Source: Paraspadella gotoi
Taxonomy: Eukaryota; Chaetognatha
Assembly (NCBI GenBank): GCA_051294375.1
Contig: CM119267.1
Location: 25,993,293-26,057,292, forward strand
Reading direction: 5' to 3'
Length of the DNA stretch: 64,000 nt
A program made the position numbers and the translations under genes. Position 1 is the first letter of the stretch; each line of letters begins with the position of its first letter. The notes under the pieces were generated by a model, which searched no databases, was not told the origin of the DNA, and worked only from the letters and a program-made list of their open reading frames with translations. Below, one piece after another: positions 12,801 to 21,849 of the stretch.

Positions 12801-15800
12801 TTTTTTATATTTTCACATAGAAAATGTAAGAATTTTTAAAAGCTGTAATTGTATTTCTTGTTTAACTTTTTTTGCTCTATCAGAATCCATCAAAAAATTT
12901 TAAGATTTCAAAAAAAAAATTTATAATGGAAAAAAAGACAAGTAATTTTTAATGTATTAATCAAGACATATAATGTAAATTTTTTTTGAAAATGATTGCT
13001 TAAATATTTAGTCAAGACAACTAAAAATACTTTGCTAATAGTCGAAATTTTATATTATCTCTGGAGTTGGTCCCTAGCAATAGCCAGACTTCCAGACAAC
13101 CTCCTATAAAATCCTAAAAAATGGAAAAGTTATCCCATGTACAGACTTAAAACATTCTAGGTTTCCGGTACTGTATAAATAAAAAATGTATATATAATAA
13201 ACATAAATATGAAAAAAACATTTTTTTGGACAACGCATTTTTTTTTACATGGAACTCCTGTATTTTTTGTCATACATAAATGAGACACAGCTTAAATGAA
13301 TCACAAAAGGCTAAAGTTTCTTGATATTTGAATTTTATTTTTAGATTCTTACATTAAAATGCCCAAAAATAACTGGAAAGTAACCGCGACACTTTTTTTT
13401 TCCATCATGGTATTACCTGATAACTTTTAAATAAATCGAAAGTTAAATTTTTTTAGTGTAGGCTATCATTACTTAAATCTTTGTGTAAAAAGTATGTTAA
13501 ACCGATTTGAGTCTTTCGTCAGGGCCAGTTGTTAAAAAATAGTTTTGATAATTCTTTCTCCCGAGTTGGACGACCAGAAAATATTTTAAGCATACAAATT
13601 ACCCAATTACACGTATATAAGGCCGAATGTTCCCCAATAAATTATATTAATGATGTGAATTTAATTGGCGTCGTTAAGTAGTGGACATTAGGTTGAAGTG
13701 AAAGTTTGGAATCAAAATTTAGCAGTTATATCTTGAAAACTATCATATTAGTAAATACTAATCTGTAATTATTTTTCTTTTTTTATAAATATAGTAGCCC
13801 AGTCAGCTTATTTTGTATATAGTACTACCCTTATATAATGTCAAAATTTTCAAAATGTTTTTTTTTTTAATTCTGAGAACAGATTCAGATTCATCGTTAA
13901 AAGTTAATAAAAGAAAGTATAAATCTTTTTCAAAAATTATGTCATTAAGTATGTTAAAATTACAAAAAACTATATTTTTAAGCTGGAAATTTAAAATCGG
14001 CGTCTTAGATATAGTTTTTGACATTTTTGACTAACTTAATGAAAGAATTTTTAAAAAAGAATTGTACTTTCTTTTAATAACTTTTTTCAAGGAATCCAAA
14101 TCCGATCTTTAAATTTAAAAATTTGTATTTTGAAATTTTAGCCTATTATATACTTATTACTATATATAAATATAGCTCACTGGTGCCCACTAATGTATAA
14201 AATAAAAAAATAAATTTACCAAAATATTTTTATTGCTTTTTATATTCATGTTTTATATGCTAAATTTTATTTTTCTAAAATTTTATCATTTTCCCATCAC
14301 TCTAGTGGACATGGGGCTTAAGGCGGGCCAAAATTGAACACTTTTTGTATCTTCTAGTTCTCTAAAAAAAAAAATTTTGCTGTAGTTTTTCACATAAGTG
14401 GCATCGTCGCCGTCGTTGTCATCATTGTCGTCGGCGTTCCAAATTATAGATCGCCTTTTTGATGATTAAATTTGGGTGTATGAAGCTGAATATTTATATA
14501 CAGCTCTCATCATCGATGTCCTTAAAATTGAGTGAGGACAGTTATTAAATATGTTTTGTTTGTTTTATCATAACAAACAAATATCCTCTATTTTATTTTT
14601 ATGTCTCCTCTCTCTCTTTTCTCTTTTAATTATATGTAGCTATCTCTCTCTCTTTTCCCCAGTGCTGATTTATCGGAAAAACAAGTTTGAGCAAACAACG
14701 TCGGATGTGCCTACGAAAATTAATTAATTAATTAATCTATTAATTAATGAATTAATTTTAATATTTAATAATTAATTATAAATTTATATACAGCTTATCA
14801 TCATTAATGTTTTTAAAATAAAGTAAATGTGACTTATATTTTTTTCATTTAAACTCATTTCCACTGGCACAATTCCGTCAAAACTTTATATCTAGCTTTT
14901 TCACAAAATTTCCTTCCCGCTCATAAAATTTCATCTCAATCTATTATGGGTTAAAATAAGTAAAAAGAGTCAAGTAAATGTGACTCATATTTTTTTTATT
15001 TAAACTCATTTCCACTTGTACCGAAACTTTATATCAAGCTTCGTCACACATTTTCCTACCCACACACAAAATTTGAACTCAATCTATCCATCCAATTATG
15101 ATTAATTAGAGTATTTATTGGTTAAAATAAGTAAAAAGATTTTAGTAAATGCGACTTATGTTTTTTCCATTTAAACTCATTTCCACTCGGACGATTCCAT
15201 CGAAACTTCATATCCAGCTCAATCACACACTTACCTATCCTCACACAAAATTTCATTCAAATCCATCCATCCAATCACGAGTAATTGGTGTTTTTTGCTA
15301 AGGTGGGACGGACGGACGGACATAATTTTTTTTGCATAATTTATTATAATTCGATGTTCTGACATGATAAAAGTGTGTGCCCGACAATATTGAGGGGGCG
15401 GATCGACGGACCGACAAAGTGAATTATAGAGTCGGGATCTGCTGATAAGCAGACCCGACTAAAAACGAGTCTGCAGCTGGCTCTGCAGGGGCTCTTTCTT
15501 TTTCTCTCTTTTCTCCTGCTGCTTCTGCTGCCTTTCGATTTCTTTTTTTTTTTTCTGGCTGCCTCTGCTACTGCCGCTGCTGATTCGTCCGAAAACGATC
15601 TCTCTCTCTCTCTCTCTCTCTGCGTTTTTATTTAAAAAAAAAGAATTAGGATTGAACTTGTAAAATTAGGCATCGCATTCGTGCATGTTTTCATTTTGCT
15701 ATTTATTTTTTCAGAAACTGTAACTTTAATTTTTCTCAGTACTTTATTTTTTTTAATTCACAATCGCAAAATATAATTTTTCTTTCTCTTTATAAATAAT

Positions 15801-17558
15801 TTTCTTTTCTCAAATTTTTTTTCTTAGGGGCTGCGTCTGCTGATCAGTTTGTTTTACAATGACAATTGACAAAGACAAAAAAAATTTTTTCATTGTTAAT
15901 GAAAAAGGTATTTTTTTTCTTTTTTTCAGAAACTAACTTTAATTTTCCTCGGTACTTCATTATTTTTTTTAATTGACAATCGCAAAATAAAATTTTTCTT
16001 TCTGTTTATAAATTTTTTTTTTCTCAAATTTTTTTTTGTATCAAAATTTGTCGTCAATCCAGAGTTTTCTTATGCGATTGCGACGATCCTTATGCTTTTA
16101 AGATTTTTTCCTTCTATTATTAAATCGATTTTCAATTCAACTTTTTGAATTAGTTCATTGGGTTGTTGCACTGAAGCTTTTAAATATTTATCATTATGAA
16201 ATTGGTACAACCAATATAAAAATTATCCATTCATTTAAATAAATAAGCTATCTTGTCCCTGACTTTGGACAGGCTTTGGTGGTTTAAGGCCTCCATTACA
16301 CTTACAAGATAATAACATAGCAGGTTTCTGCAAGCTTTCAATCAAGACTCTCTCACAGTCTTATTTATTCACTCCCTGTGAACCTGGCTTCCCTATCAAT
16401 GAAGTGGTATAATATTTCAAAGAATGTTTCAATTGTATGAAAAGACCACTCCCTTAAGTATTAGATCGGGGAATACTTATTGTACTCCGCACTAGCATCA
16501 AAATAAAAGGAGCTGAATTTTATGAAATTGGTACAACCAATATAAAAATTATCCATTCATTTAATAAATAAGCTATCTTGTCCCTGACTTTGGACAGGCT
16601 TTGGTGGTTTAAGGCCTCCATCACACCTTACATGATAATATATAACAAATATATAACAAATAGCAATTTTTTTTTTAAATTTTATTTTTTAAGAACGGAT
16701 TCTTATAGAGCTTGAAAAGTTTAATGAAAGTTAGTAATACAATTTTTTAAAATTTTGACAATAAATTGGTTAAAAATAAGAAAAACCTTAAAAAATCATC
16801 ATCATTGGCTGAATTTTAGTTTTTTACAATTTTCATCAATAAAACAAAAAAAAATTTAATCTTTATATAGTAATAAAATAATCTTTAAATGCTTCCGTGC
16901 GCTTATCAATTAAAAGAATTTTAAAAATTATTTTCATTTTCATATTCTCTAACACTCAACCATTATTTATTTGAGAGAATTTCTACTTTTCAACCTGTTC
17001 CGGTTAAATGGGGCATGTCACCTTCCCTTTTCTCCTTCAGCCGCACCCCCGACAACCGCTGGGCTCCGTCCTGATCCTCCACGGACTCAATCTCGATCAG
17101 ATGAACTGTGACCGGCTCTTCAACCTCCTCTGTCTTTACGGCAACGTGGACAGCATCAAGTTTCTCAAGTCGAAAGAGGGCGCGGCGCTCGTGCAGATGG
17201 GAGACCGCGTTGCCTGCGAACGCGTCATCAACAACCTTCACGGCGCCGTCGTCTTCGAATCAAGAATTCAGGTTCTTTACTATTTAATTTTTTTCTCTGA
17301 TAAATGGGATGTTGTTTTAATTCTGACCCGTCATGCGTCTACGATTCTGGGTTCAATTTGTTAATAAATTTTAGCTTTTGTTTATTTCGTTTGGTTAAAT
17401 TCATAGGTTTGCTTCTCCAAACAATTATTTCTCGAGGAGCAAAATAACCCGGGGACTCTGAAGGACGGAAGTCTCGCCTTCAAGGACTTTCGTAAATCGA
17501 GGAACAACCGTTTCATGACCCCCGTCTCAGCCGCCAGGAACAGGCGAGACATTTTCTT

Positions 17559-17589
<31 letters not shown>

Positions 17590-19360
17590 CTTCTTTTTAC
17601 GATATTGTAACACTTTTGCGCATAAGTGGCGTCGGCGTCGTCGTTGTCGTCGTCGGCGTTCCAAATTATAGATTGCCTTTTTTATGATTAAATTTGGGTT
17701 TATGAAGCTGAATATTTATATACAGCTCTCATCATCGATGTGCTTAAAATTGAGTCTGGACAGTTATTAAATATGTTTTGTTTACGTTTTATCAAAATAA
17801 ACAAATTTTCTCTCTTTTATTTTCATATTTCTCTCTCTCTCTCTTTTTTCTTCTAATTACATGTCTCTCTCCCTCTCTCTTTTCCCTATTCACTAATTCA
17901 TAATCATAGACATAGGGAAAAAAAACGAGTCTGCAGCTGGCTCTGCAGGGGCTCTCTCTTTTTCTTTCTTTTCTCCTGCTGCTTCTGCTGCTGCCATTTG
18001 ATTTCTTTCTTTTCTCTCTCTCTCTCTGTGTTTTTATGAAAAAAAAAATTGAATTGGGATTGAACTCGTAAAATTAGGCATCGCATTCGTGCATGTTATC
18101 ATTTTGCTGTAGTAACATCGGGTTTCTATTTCACTTTAATCTTTACTTCACTTCGTCAGTCTTGATTCAGTTTCACTTTGTCTTTTGTCTGGGAATGATG
18201 ACAGTGTTTAGAGAGGTCGCATTCGATCAAACTGCTCCTTATGCGTGCTTAAAGTAAAACAAAGTACCTTCAATAATGTTACTCCAGTCTTAGCACTTGC
18301 TAAAATAACTCGAAAATAAGTTATTTTTACTGTTTTATATTTATTCTTTTGACAATTAAAAAGGTGTTTTTTTTTTTGTTTTTTTTTCAGAAACTGTAAC
18401 TGTAAACTGACAATAGCAAAAATAGAATTTTTCTTTCTGTTTATAAATTAATTTTCTTTCTTTCCTTTCTATTCTTTCTTTCTTCTATTCTTTCTTTCCT
18501 TTCTATCTTTTTTTCTCTATTCTTTCTTCCTTCTATTCTTTTTTCTCTATTCTTTCTTTCCTTTCTTTCCTTTCTATTCTTTATTTATTCTTTTCTTCTT
18601 TTCTTTTCTGTTTATAAATTTTTTTTTTTCAAATTTGATTTTTTTTTAGTATCAAAATTTGTCGTCCATCCAGATTTTTCTTATGCAATTGCGACGATCC
18701 TTATGCTTTAAGATTTTTTTTATTTTACTTTTCTTTCTTTCATTTCTGCTTACTTATTCGGTCTTCTCTCGCCAGACTTCAAGGCCCTTGCGATTTGCTC
18801 CACTTTTACAACGCGCCTCCATCTCTCACTGAAGAGAACATCTCGCAAATCGTCGAAAACGAGTCTGGCGTCAAACCCGACAACGTTAAGGTAGCTTCTG
18901 CTCGGGATATTGGTGATGAGATCTCGTTTAAAGGAAAAATCAAATCATCCAAGGATTCTCTTTAGTTTTTTTCTAATTGCTAATTTTTTTGCTATAAGAA
19001 TGTTTGAATATCTATTATTTACTATTATTTAAAACAACGTAAAGAACTCGTAATAATGGTTCTAAAAACATCGCGTCGAATACCGAGTTTCTTCGTTGGT
19101 TTTATTTGAAATATCAGTTGTCTAATATCTATTTAACATTGTTTAATCGTATTAATGGTCAGATTTTCCCCGCGAAACCCGAGGCCAAGAGCACCTCCGG
19201 CCTGCTTCGCTTCGAGTCCCGCAAGGCTGCGGCCGATGTCCTCTGCCTGATGAACCACGCTGTCGTCGCATCGCCTGACGTCGTCTCGAAAACAGAAGAC
19301 GAGGACGGAAAACCCAACGGTCACATCTTCAAACTCTGCTTCAGCAATTCCAGAGATTAA
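851..19360 (+). CDS. HNRNPL: hnRNP L-like splicing regulator, four RRMs, spliced (about 10-11 exons)
   Basis: A nuclear RNA-binding protein of the PTB/hnRNP L family, which binds CA-rich RNA and controls alternative splicing. Exons I can place: 1024-1210, 1344-1497, 1631-1700, 1783-1965, 2312-2375, 5781-6073, 17041-17271, 17407-17543, 18776-18890 and 19163-19360 (stop TAA). These join in frame to about 543 residues. RRM1 holds 'PSPVVHVRSL', RRM2 'NVLLFTIRKPMYPIT' and 'GADIYSGCCTLKVEYAK', a Gly/Asp/Arg-rich linker follows (exon 5781-6073), RRM3 'MNCDRLFNLLCLYGNV' and RRM4 'LLHFYNAPPSLTEENI' ending in 'HIFKLCFSNSRD'. Order and spacing match animal hnRNP L. An upstream ATG at 851 starts a short piece ('NKRLRVDDDG') resembling the hnRNP L N-terminus, but no good donor joins it in frame to 1024, so the start is 851 or 1024. 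Two introns (after 1497 and 17543) use GC donors. Intron 6 is 11 kb of nested repeats. Confidence 0.92.
2045..2290 (+). mobile_element. tRNA-derived SINE, family S1, copy 1 (hnRNP L intron 4)
   Basis: A GC-rich insert in an AT-rich intron with RNA polymerase III boxes. The A box is TGGCTGAGCAGG at 2089-2100 and the B box is GGTTCAATCCC at 2132-2142, spaced as in a tRNA. The body (about 2190-2290) matches, on the opposite strand, the body of the copy at 54755-55015 through blocks such as CCAGTGAC.GGAGGCG, CACT.AGGGTC, GAGAT.CCCC and the end GTTGCCATA. The SINE ends 22 nt before exon 5 (2312), so its tail directly precedes that exon's splice acceptor. Confidence 0.75.
2728..3567. mobile_element. 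Foldback element FB1 with about 220-bp inverted arms
   Basis: The left arm (about 2728-2950) and right arm (about 3355-3567) are inverted copies. Shared blocks include ACAGTTNATTGTGGGATT, TTTCGATTTACATTGATAAA, CAGTCCAAATGTGAAAA, GGGAATCAGAGA and GACAAAAGAAAAATAAAGGG. The 400-bp loop encodes a decayed GIY-YIG-like fragment on the minus strand. Lies in hnRNP L intron 5 and ends about 17 bp before the next foldback. Confidence 0.7.
2940..3350 (-). pseudogene. GIY-YIG-nuclease-like fragment, frameshifted (possible Penelope-type origin)
   Basis: Read on the minus strand from about 3350, one frame gives 'KGIYVFKCSCSPSAIYIS', which looks like the GIY...YIG core of a GIY-YIG nuclease, followed by 'DISQNFRS' as in the R/H-rich helix; a stop follows. 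In another frame (3155-2940) comes 'VEESLWIRL' then 'LNEDYGN', which resembles the catalytic-Glu helix and C-terminal LNRD/DxG ending of Penelope-type GIY-YIG domains. At least one stop and one frame change break it. It sits in the loop of foldback FB1. Recognition rests on motif spacing only. Confidence 0.4.
3584..4546. mobile_element. Foldback element FB2, almost entirely palindromic
   Basis: Left arm about 3584-3965 and right arm about 4150-4546 are inverted copies; outer ends read CATACATGGTGACAATTTTA and its complement. Other shared blocks are AAACCAGTGGTTATTTCATT, ATATTGATCAGTTAAGATAT and AATGAGTGGAGAAAGTTGG. Only about 185 bp at the centre are unpaired. I see no open frame. A related sequence recurs near 57150-57330. 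Confidence 0.75.
4547..5780. other. Rest of hnRNP L intron 5, no assigned feature
   Basis: About 1.2 kb of less AT-rich sequence before the Gly-rich exon. Short open stretches near 5390-5570 have no recognisable product and I do not call an exon. I find no copy of the repeat families that dominate the window. Confidence 0.5.
7590..8850. mobile_element. Foldback FB4 nested in FB3
   Basis: Inverted arms about 7600-8060 and 8360-8830 share ACAAAATATGAACAA, TTCTATTTTGTGTAATCAGA, GTACCAATAGTTGGT-like and GGCATCGTCCATGC blocks. A homologous right arm recurs at about 43705-43890, before the second N gap. Confidence 0.65.
8912..9102 (+). repeat. GCTCCA-type degenerate minisatellite
   Basis: Array of 6-bp units (CAGCTC / CAACTC / CCGCTC) interrupted by short A/T runs, opening with CAGGGTTGTGGAGCTGG. 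A second array at 11958-12146 ends with the complement of nearly the same opener, so the two arrays face each other inside FB3. Confidence 0.7.
9356..9586. other. Assembly gap (231 N)
   Basis: Run of N; content unknown. Any open frame drawn through it is meaningless. Confidence 0.99.
9640..10040. other. GC-richer patch, unassigned repeat-like sequence
   Basis: About 400 bp clearly richer in GC than its surroundings, containing GGAAGGGGAAGGTCTCCTTC and several short GACCGAC repeats. No pol III boxes or open frame that I can support. Probably a single-copy view of another transposon. Confidence 0.35.
10195..11545 (-). mobile_element. Family B element, copy 1 (Helentron/DINE-like)
   Basis: Same order of blocks as the copies at 34770 and 49317: TCGAATTATGATAAATTATG, a (GTCC/GTCT)n stretch, CCCACCTTAGCAAA, repeated ~150-bp modules around AAATTTTGTGTGTGGGTAGG, an 18-bp minisatellite, then GCAGATCCGACATTGTTTGC and CTCAAACTTG. 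The hairpin end (GTCGGATCTGC...) is missing here. Confidence 0.6.
11095..11375 (+). repeat. Minisatellite of the unit TTGACCAAATTATGCCAG
   Basis: About 15 degenerate head-to-tail copies of an 18-19-bp unit inside a family B element. The same array, with different copy number, recurs at 35480-35690 and 50010-50560. Confidence 0.8.
11958..12146 (-). repeat. GCTCCA-type degenerate minisatellite, second array
   Basis: Units CAGCTC/CCGCTC with short A-rich interruptions; the end complements to AGGGATGTGGAGCTGGAG, matching the opener of the array at 8912. Opposite orientation to that array. Confidence 0.65.
13411..14309. other. hnRNP L intron 6, AT-rich, no assigned feature
   Basis: AT-rich DNA with short similarity to other AT-rich repeat fragments (about 16680, 21490 and 38800) but no ends or target duplications that I can define. 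Confidence 0.4.
14375..16105 (+). mobile_element. Family A element, copy 1, itself interrupted by family B
   Basis: Recognised by GTCGTCGGCGTTCCAAATTA, ATGAAGCTGA, TCATCATCGATGT, GGACAGTTATTAAATATGTT, GAGTCTGCAGCTGGCTCTGC, AGGATTGAACTTGTAAAATT and the end TTATGCGATTGCGACGATCC. A family B element (about 14690-15454) is inserted between the first part and GAGTCTGCAG. Confidence 0.65.
14690..15454 (+). mobile_element. Family B element, copy 2, + orientation, inside family A
   Basis: Begins CAAGTTTGAGCAAACAACGT and CGGATGTGCCTACG, ends in the hairpin GGGATCTGCTGATAAGCAGA followed by CCCGACTA. Comparison with empty family A sites (17925, 34478) shows the insertion lies in an A-rich run just before CGAGTCTGCAG. 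Confidence 0.6.
16197..16645 (+). mobile_element. Two direct copies of repeat family C
   Basis: Copies at about 16197-16400 and 16522-16645, both starting TGAAATTGGTACAACCAATA and containing TTGTCCCTGACTTTGGACAG and GGTGGTTTAAGGCCTCCATC. The same repeat is at 21646-21830 and 24107-24262. Short LTR (TRIM-like) or SINE-like; I see no clear pol III boxes. Confidence 0.6.
17585..18720 (+). mobile_element. Family A element, copy 2, filling hnRNP L intron 8
   Basis: Starts near ACGATATTGTAACACTTTTG, keeps the GTCGTCGGCGTTCC, GGACAGTTATTAAATATGTT, GAGTCTGCAGCTGGCTCTGC and GGATTGAACTCGTAAAATTA blocks, and ends TTATGCAATTGCGACGATCC. It occupies all but about 40 bp after the donor and 55 bp before the acceptor. 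Contains a CTTT tract at about 18455-18610. Confidence 0.7.
18455..18610 (+). repeat. Degenerate (CTTT)n / pyrimidine tract
   Basis: About 150 bp of TTTC/TATTC units within the family A copy. Confidence 0.8.
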
Positions 19361-19430
19361 CTGCAAAATCAGAATCGGTATTTGTAGTCATAGATAAATT
19401 AGTTAATTTCGTTATAATTTTTATTTGGCA

Positions 19431-19436
19431 ATTAAA
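19431..19436 (+). promoter_or_regulatory. Possible poly(A) signal of hnRNP L gene
   Basis: ATTAAA 70 nt downstream of the stop codon. Confidence 0.4.
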
Positions 19437-19999
19437 GACGGAGTGTCACTTCTTTAAGTATTTGACTTTACTTTTTTGGTTTTCTTTCTTTTCATTCACG
19501 TTTGCACTATTGACTAATGAGAAAATGGCACGTCATAGTCAGCGACTATTGGATAACATTCTACCCCAGTTTTACTACGCCTAGCCTATTAAACATATTT
19601 TTGTTTTTTATTTTAAAAAAAAAATTATTTTTTGTTTCGACAACTAAAACAACATGTATTGTATACATCGATTTCGGCTTTCTTGTGATGTCTGTATATT
19701 TATCCTGATTTAAGATTATGATCATTTTATTGTGATTAGGGATTTGCGACGATGAGGCGTCGGAGAGGCTTTTTTAAGTGTCGACTATGTCGTCGTCATT
19801 GTTGATGTTCCTTTCCCTTTTTACCAATTGTTTTATACGTAAAATTAACTACATTTTTTGTCGTTTTAATAACAAATAAACAATTTTTTGTCTATCCACC
19901 TTTTTACGAAGCGATTGCCACGATTATACTTTTTTCTTAGGAAAAATGTCAATCAATTTTCAGGATTTATTTAACCTTTAAACAAATTCGTTCTATATA

Positions 20000-20734
20000 C
20001 AGAAGGCTTCATATTATAAAATGTGGTACCCCTTTTTTGTGACCAGAACACGTTCCGAGAAAACTATTTAATAAATTTTAATGAAATTTGGTATGAACGA
20101 TCCCTATGTGAATACAAATAGAAATATCGAGGCGAATTTCAATATTTGACCCCTGAGCCGAAGATATGAGGCCCGGAAGGGGTCACTCATGGGGGAAAAA
20201 AATAGTCAAAATTTATTTTTAATTTTTAATTTTTTTTTGTTTTGAACAGTTGCCCAGACGTTTACTCTTCCACAAAAATGTATTTATTTCGACAAAAATA
20301 TTAGTTTCAGCTTCATGAGCATCAGCTGTTCAAGTCAGATTTGGAATAATTCTGGAAAATTTGGAGAAAAACGATGAACCATGCATCTTCAAACACCGAT
20401 TAATTAGCCAAAAATTTATTAATTTTAGTTTTAAAAAATATTTTTATATGTTTAAAACATCGATGAATCTACTAAATGAATCTACTAAATGAATCTACTA
20501 AAAAATTATAAAAATTGAAAAAAATTTAGCCTTTTTTGGCCCTCCAGGGGTCCAGCCCCAGGGCCCTGTATCTCTTGTCAGGGGTTGAATAATAAAATTC
20601 GCCTCGATAGTTCCATTTATATTGTCATTAGAACTCTAAATGTAATATTTCATGAAATTCGATCCGGTAGTTTAGTGGGAACAGATTCTGGTCACAAAAA
20701 AGGGGTACCACATTTTATAATATGAAGCCTTCTG
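20000..20734. mobile_element. Foldback family E, copy 1
   Basis: Inverted ends: CAGAAGGCTTCATATTATAA on the left and its complement on the right, extended by GGTACC, CTTTTTTGTGACCAGA and CGCCTCGATA-type blocks. TA flanks both ends; beyond that, an 18-bp direct repeat ACAAATTCGTTCTATATA occurs on both sides (19982-19999 and about 20743-20760). A second copy lies at 60500-61226. Intergenic between hnRNP L and SNX. Confidence 0.7.
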
Positions 20735-20760
20735 TAGTTTACACAAATTCGTTCTATATA

Positions 20761-21640
20761 GTTCCTCAGCAAAGTTGCTGCATTATTACCCTTGTTTTCT
20801 TCTTCCTAAATTTTCGCACGTTTATAGAGGCGTATAAATCTATGTTAATACTGTCATATTTCTAGTTAGTAGTTTTTTGTTTCCTCCTAGATTTAAAATT
20901 ATTTTCAAATACTTGATGCGATTCTTGTTCTACCATAAAGCGTGAAAAGTCAGTCTACGGAAAAAATTAGATTGGATATAAAACGTTTTGGTGAAGAAAT
21001 TATAAAAACATAGTATCGTGGGAATATTACCTTTGGAAATTGGGACTGGCGGGTCTGAGGGGACTACAAGAGACAAACAGGTTTCTATGATTAATCCTGG
21101 ACTCTTCCTGGTCTCACTCTCGACTCTTGCTGCCAAAAGAACCAGAAAGTCTGTCGATTTTTACTCAAAAGATTTAGTCTCACGTCGGCGAAACTGAAGT
21201 CTGAATCCTGATTCTCGAACCTCCAATGTCCATGAGAGACGATGTTGATGCTTCGTTTTCGATGGCGAGAGGCGCGAGAAACTCTCTCTAAAATTTTGTT
21301 TCGTATCTGAATTGAATATATCAGTAAAAAACTCTGTATATTAATGCGTAGCAAAAATATTAAAATCCAGTAGAATCAAAATTCAAAATAACTCTTTTTA
21401 GAAAATTATTTTATTAAGTGGGTCAAAATCCTAAAAAACTCTTATAGTTAACCTATAATTTAATTTTAGTATAAAAAATATAGTTTTTTTAATTTTTAGC
21501 TAACTTAATAAAGGAATTTTTGATTAAGACTTATATTTTCTTTTATCAACTTTTTCTGAGTTATTAGAATCTGTTTTTAAAACAAAACAAAAAAACGATT
21601 TTAAAATTTTGACATTTTCTATGGTAAGTAGTAAGTACTA
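20761..21640. other. Intergenic sequence, no assigned feature
   Basis: Mixed composition; open frames near 20930-21350 have no recognisable product. Confidence 0.4.
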
Positions 21641-21645
21641 TATAT

Positions 21646-21830
21646 AAATGAAATTGGTACAACCAATATAAAAATTATCCATTCATTTAATAAATAAGCT
21701 ATCTTGCCAGGCTTTGGAGGTTTCAGGCCTCCATCACAATGACATAGCAGGTCCCTGCAAGCTTTCAATCAAGACTCACAGTCTCGTTTATTCACTCCCA
21801 GACAACCTGGCTTCCCTATCAATGAAGTAA
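21646..21830 (+). mobile_element. Repeat family C copy
   Basis: Starts TGAAATTGGTACAACCAATA, with GGCCTCCATCACA and GCAAGCTTTCAATCAAGACT as in the other copies; a few short deletions. Confidence 0.6.
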
Positions 21831-21849
21831 ATAAATAAAAAATAAATAT

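Larger units (their letters stand above)
6135..13410. mobile_element. Giant foldback FB3 (7.3 kb) in hnRNP L intron 6, TA-flanked
   Basis: Ends are inverted: CCATGATGGAAAAAAAAAGT at 6135 and its complement finishing at 13410, each followed by TA (6133-6134, 13411-13412), as in the Tc1/mariner group. Arms continue inward: blocks such as GTCTGG..TCTGGCTATTGC (about 6890-6910 and 13075-13105), the GGTACTGT/ACAGTACC pair (about 6800 and 13175) and GGCACAGGTCAAAATTTTTT (about 7250, complement about 12445). The left arm runs to about 7560 and the right starts near 12150. The interior holds another foldback, two GCTCCA arrays, an N gap and a family B element. Confidence 0.65.
14310..16190 (+). mobile_element. 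Family D repeat split by a family A insertion
   Basis: The uninterrupted repeat at 36780-36935 and 51540-51695 begins AAGGCGGGCCAAAATTGAAC and continues to GAAGCTTTTAAATATTTAT. Here the first part is at 14310-14370 and the second at about 16105-16190, with the family A element between. This dates A after D. Confidence 0.6.
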
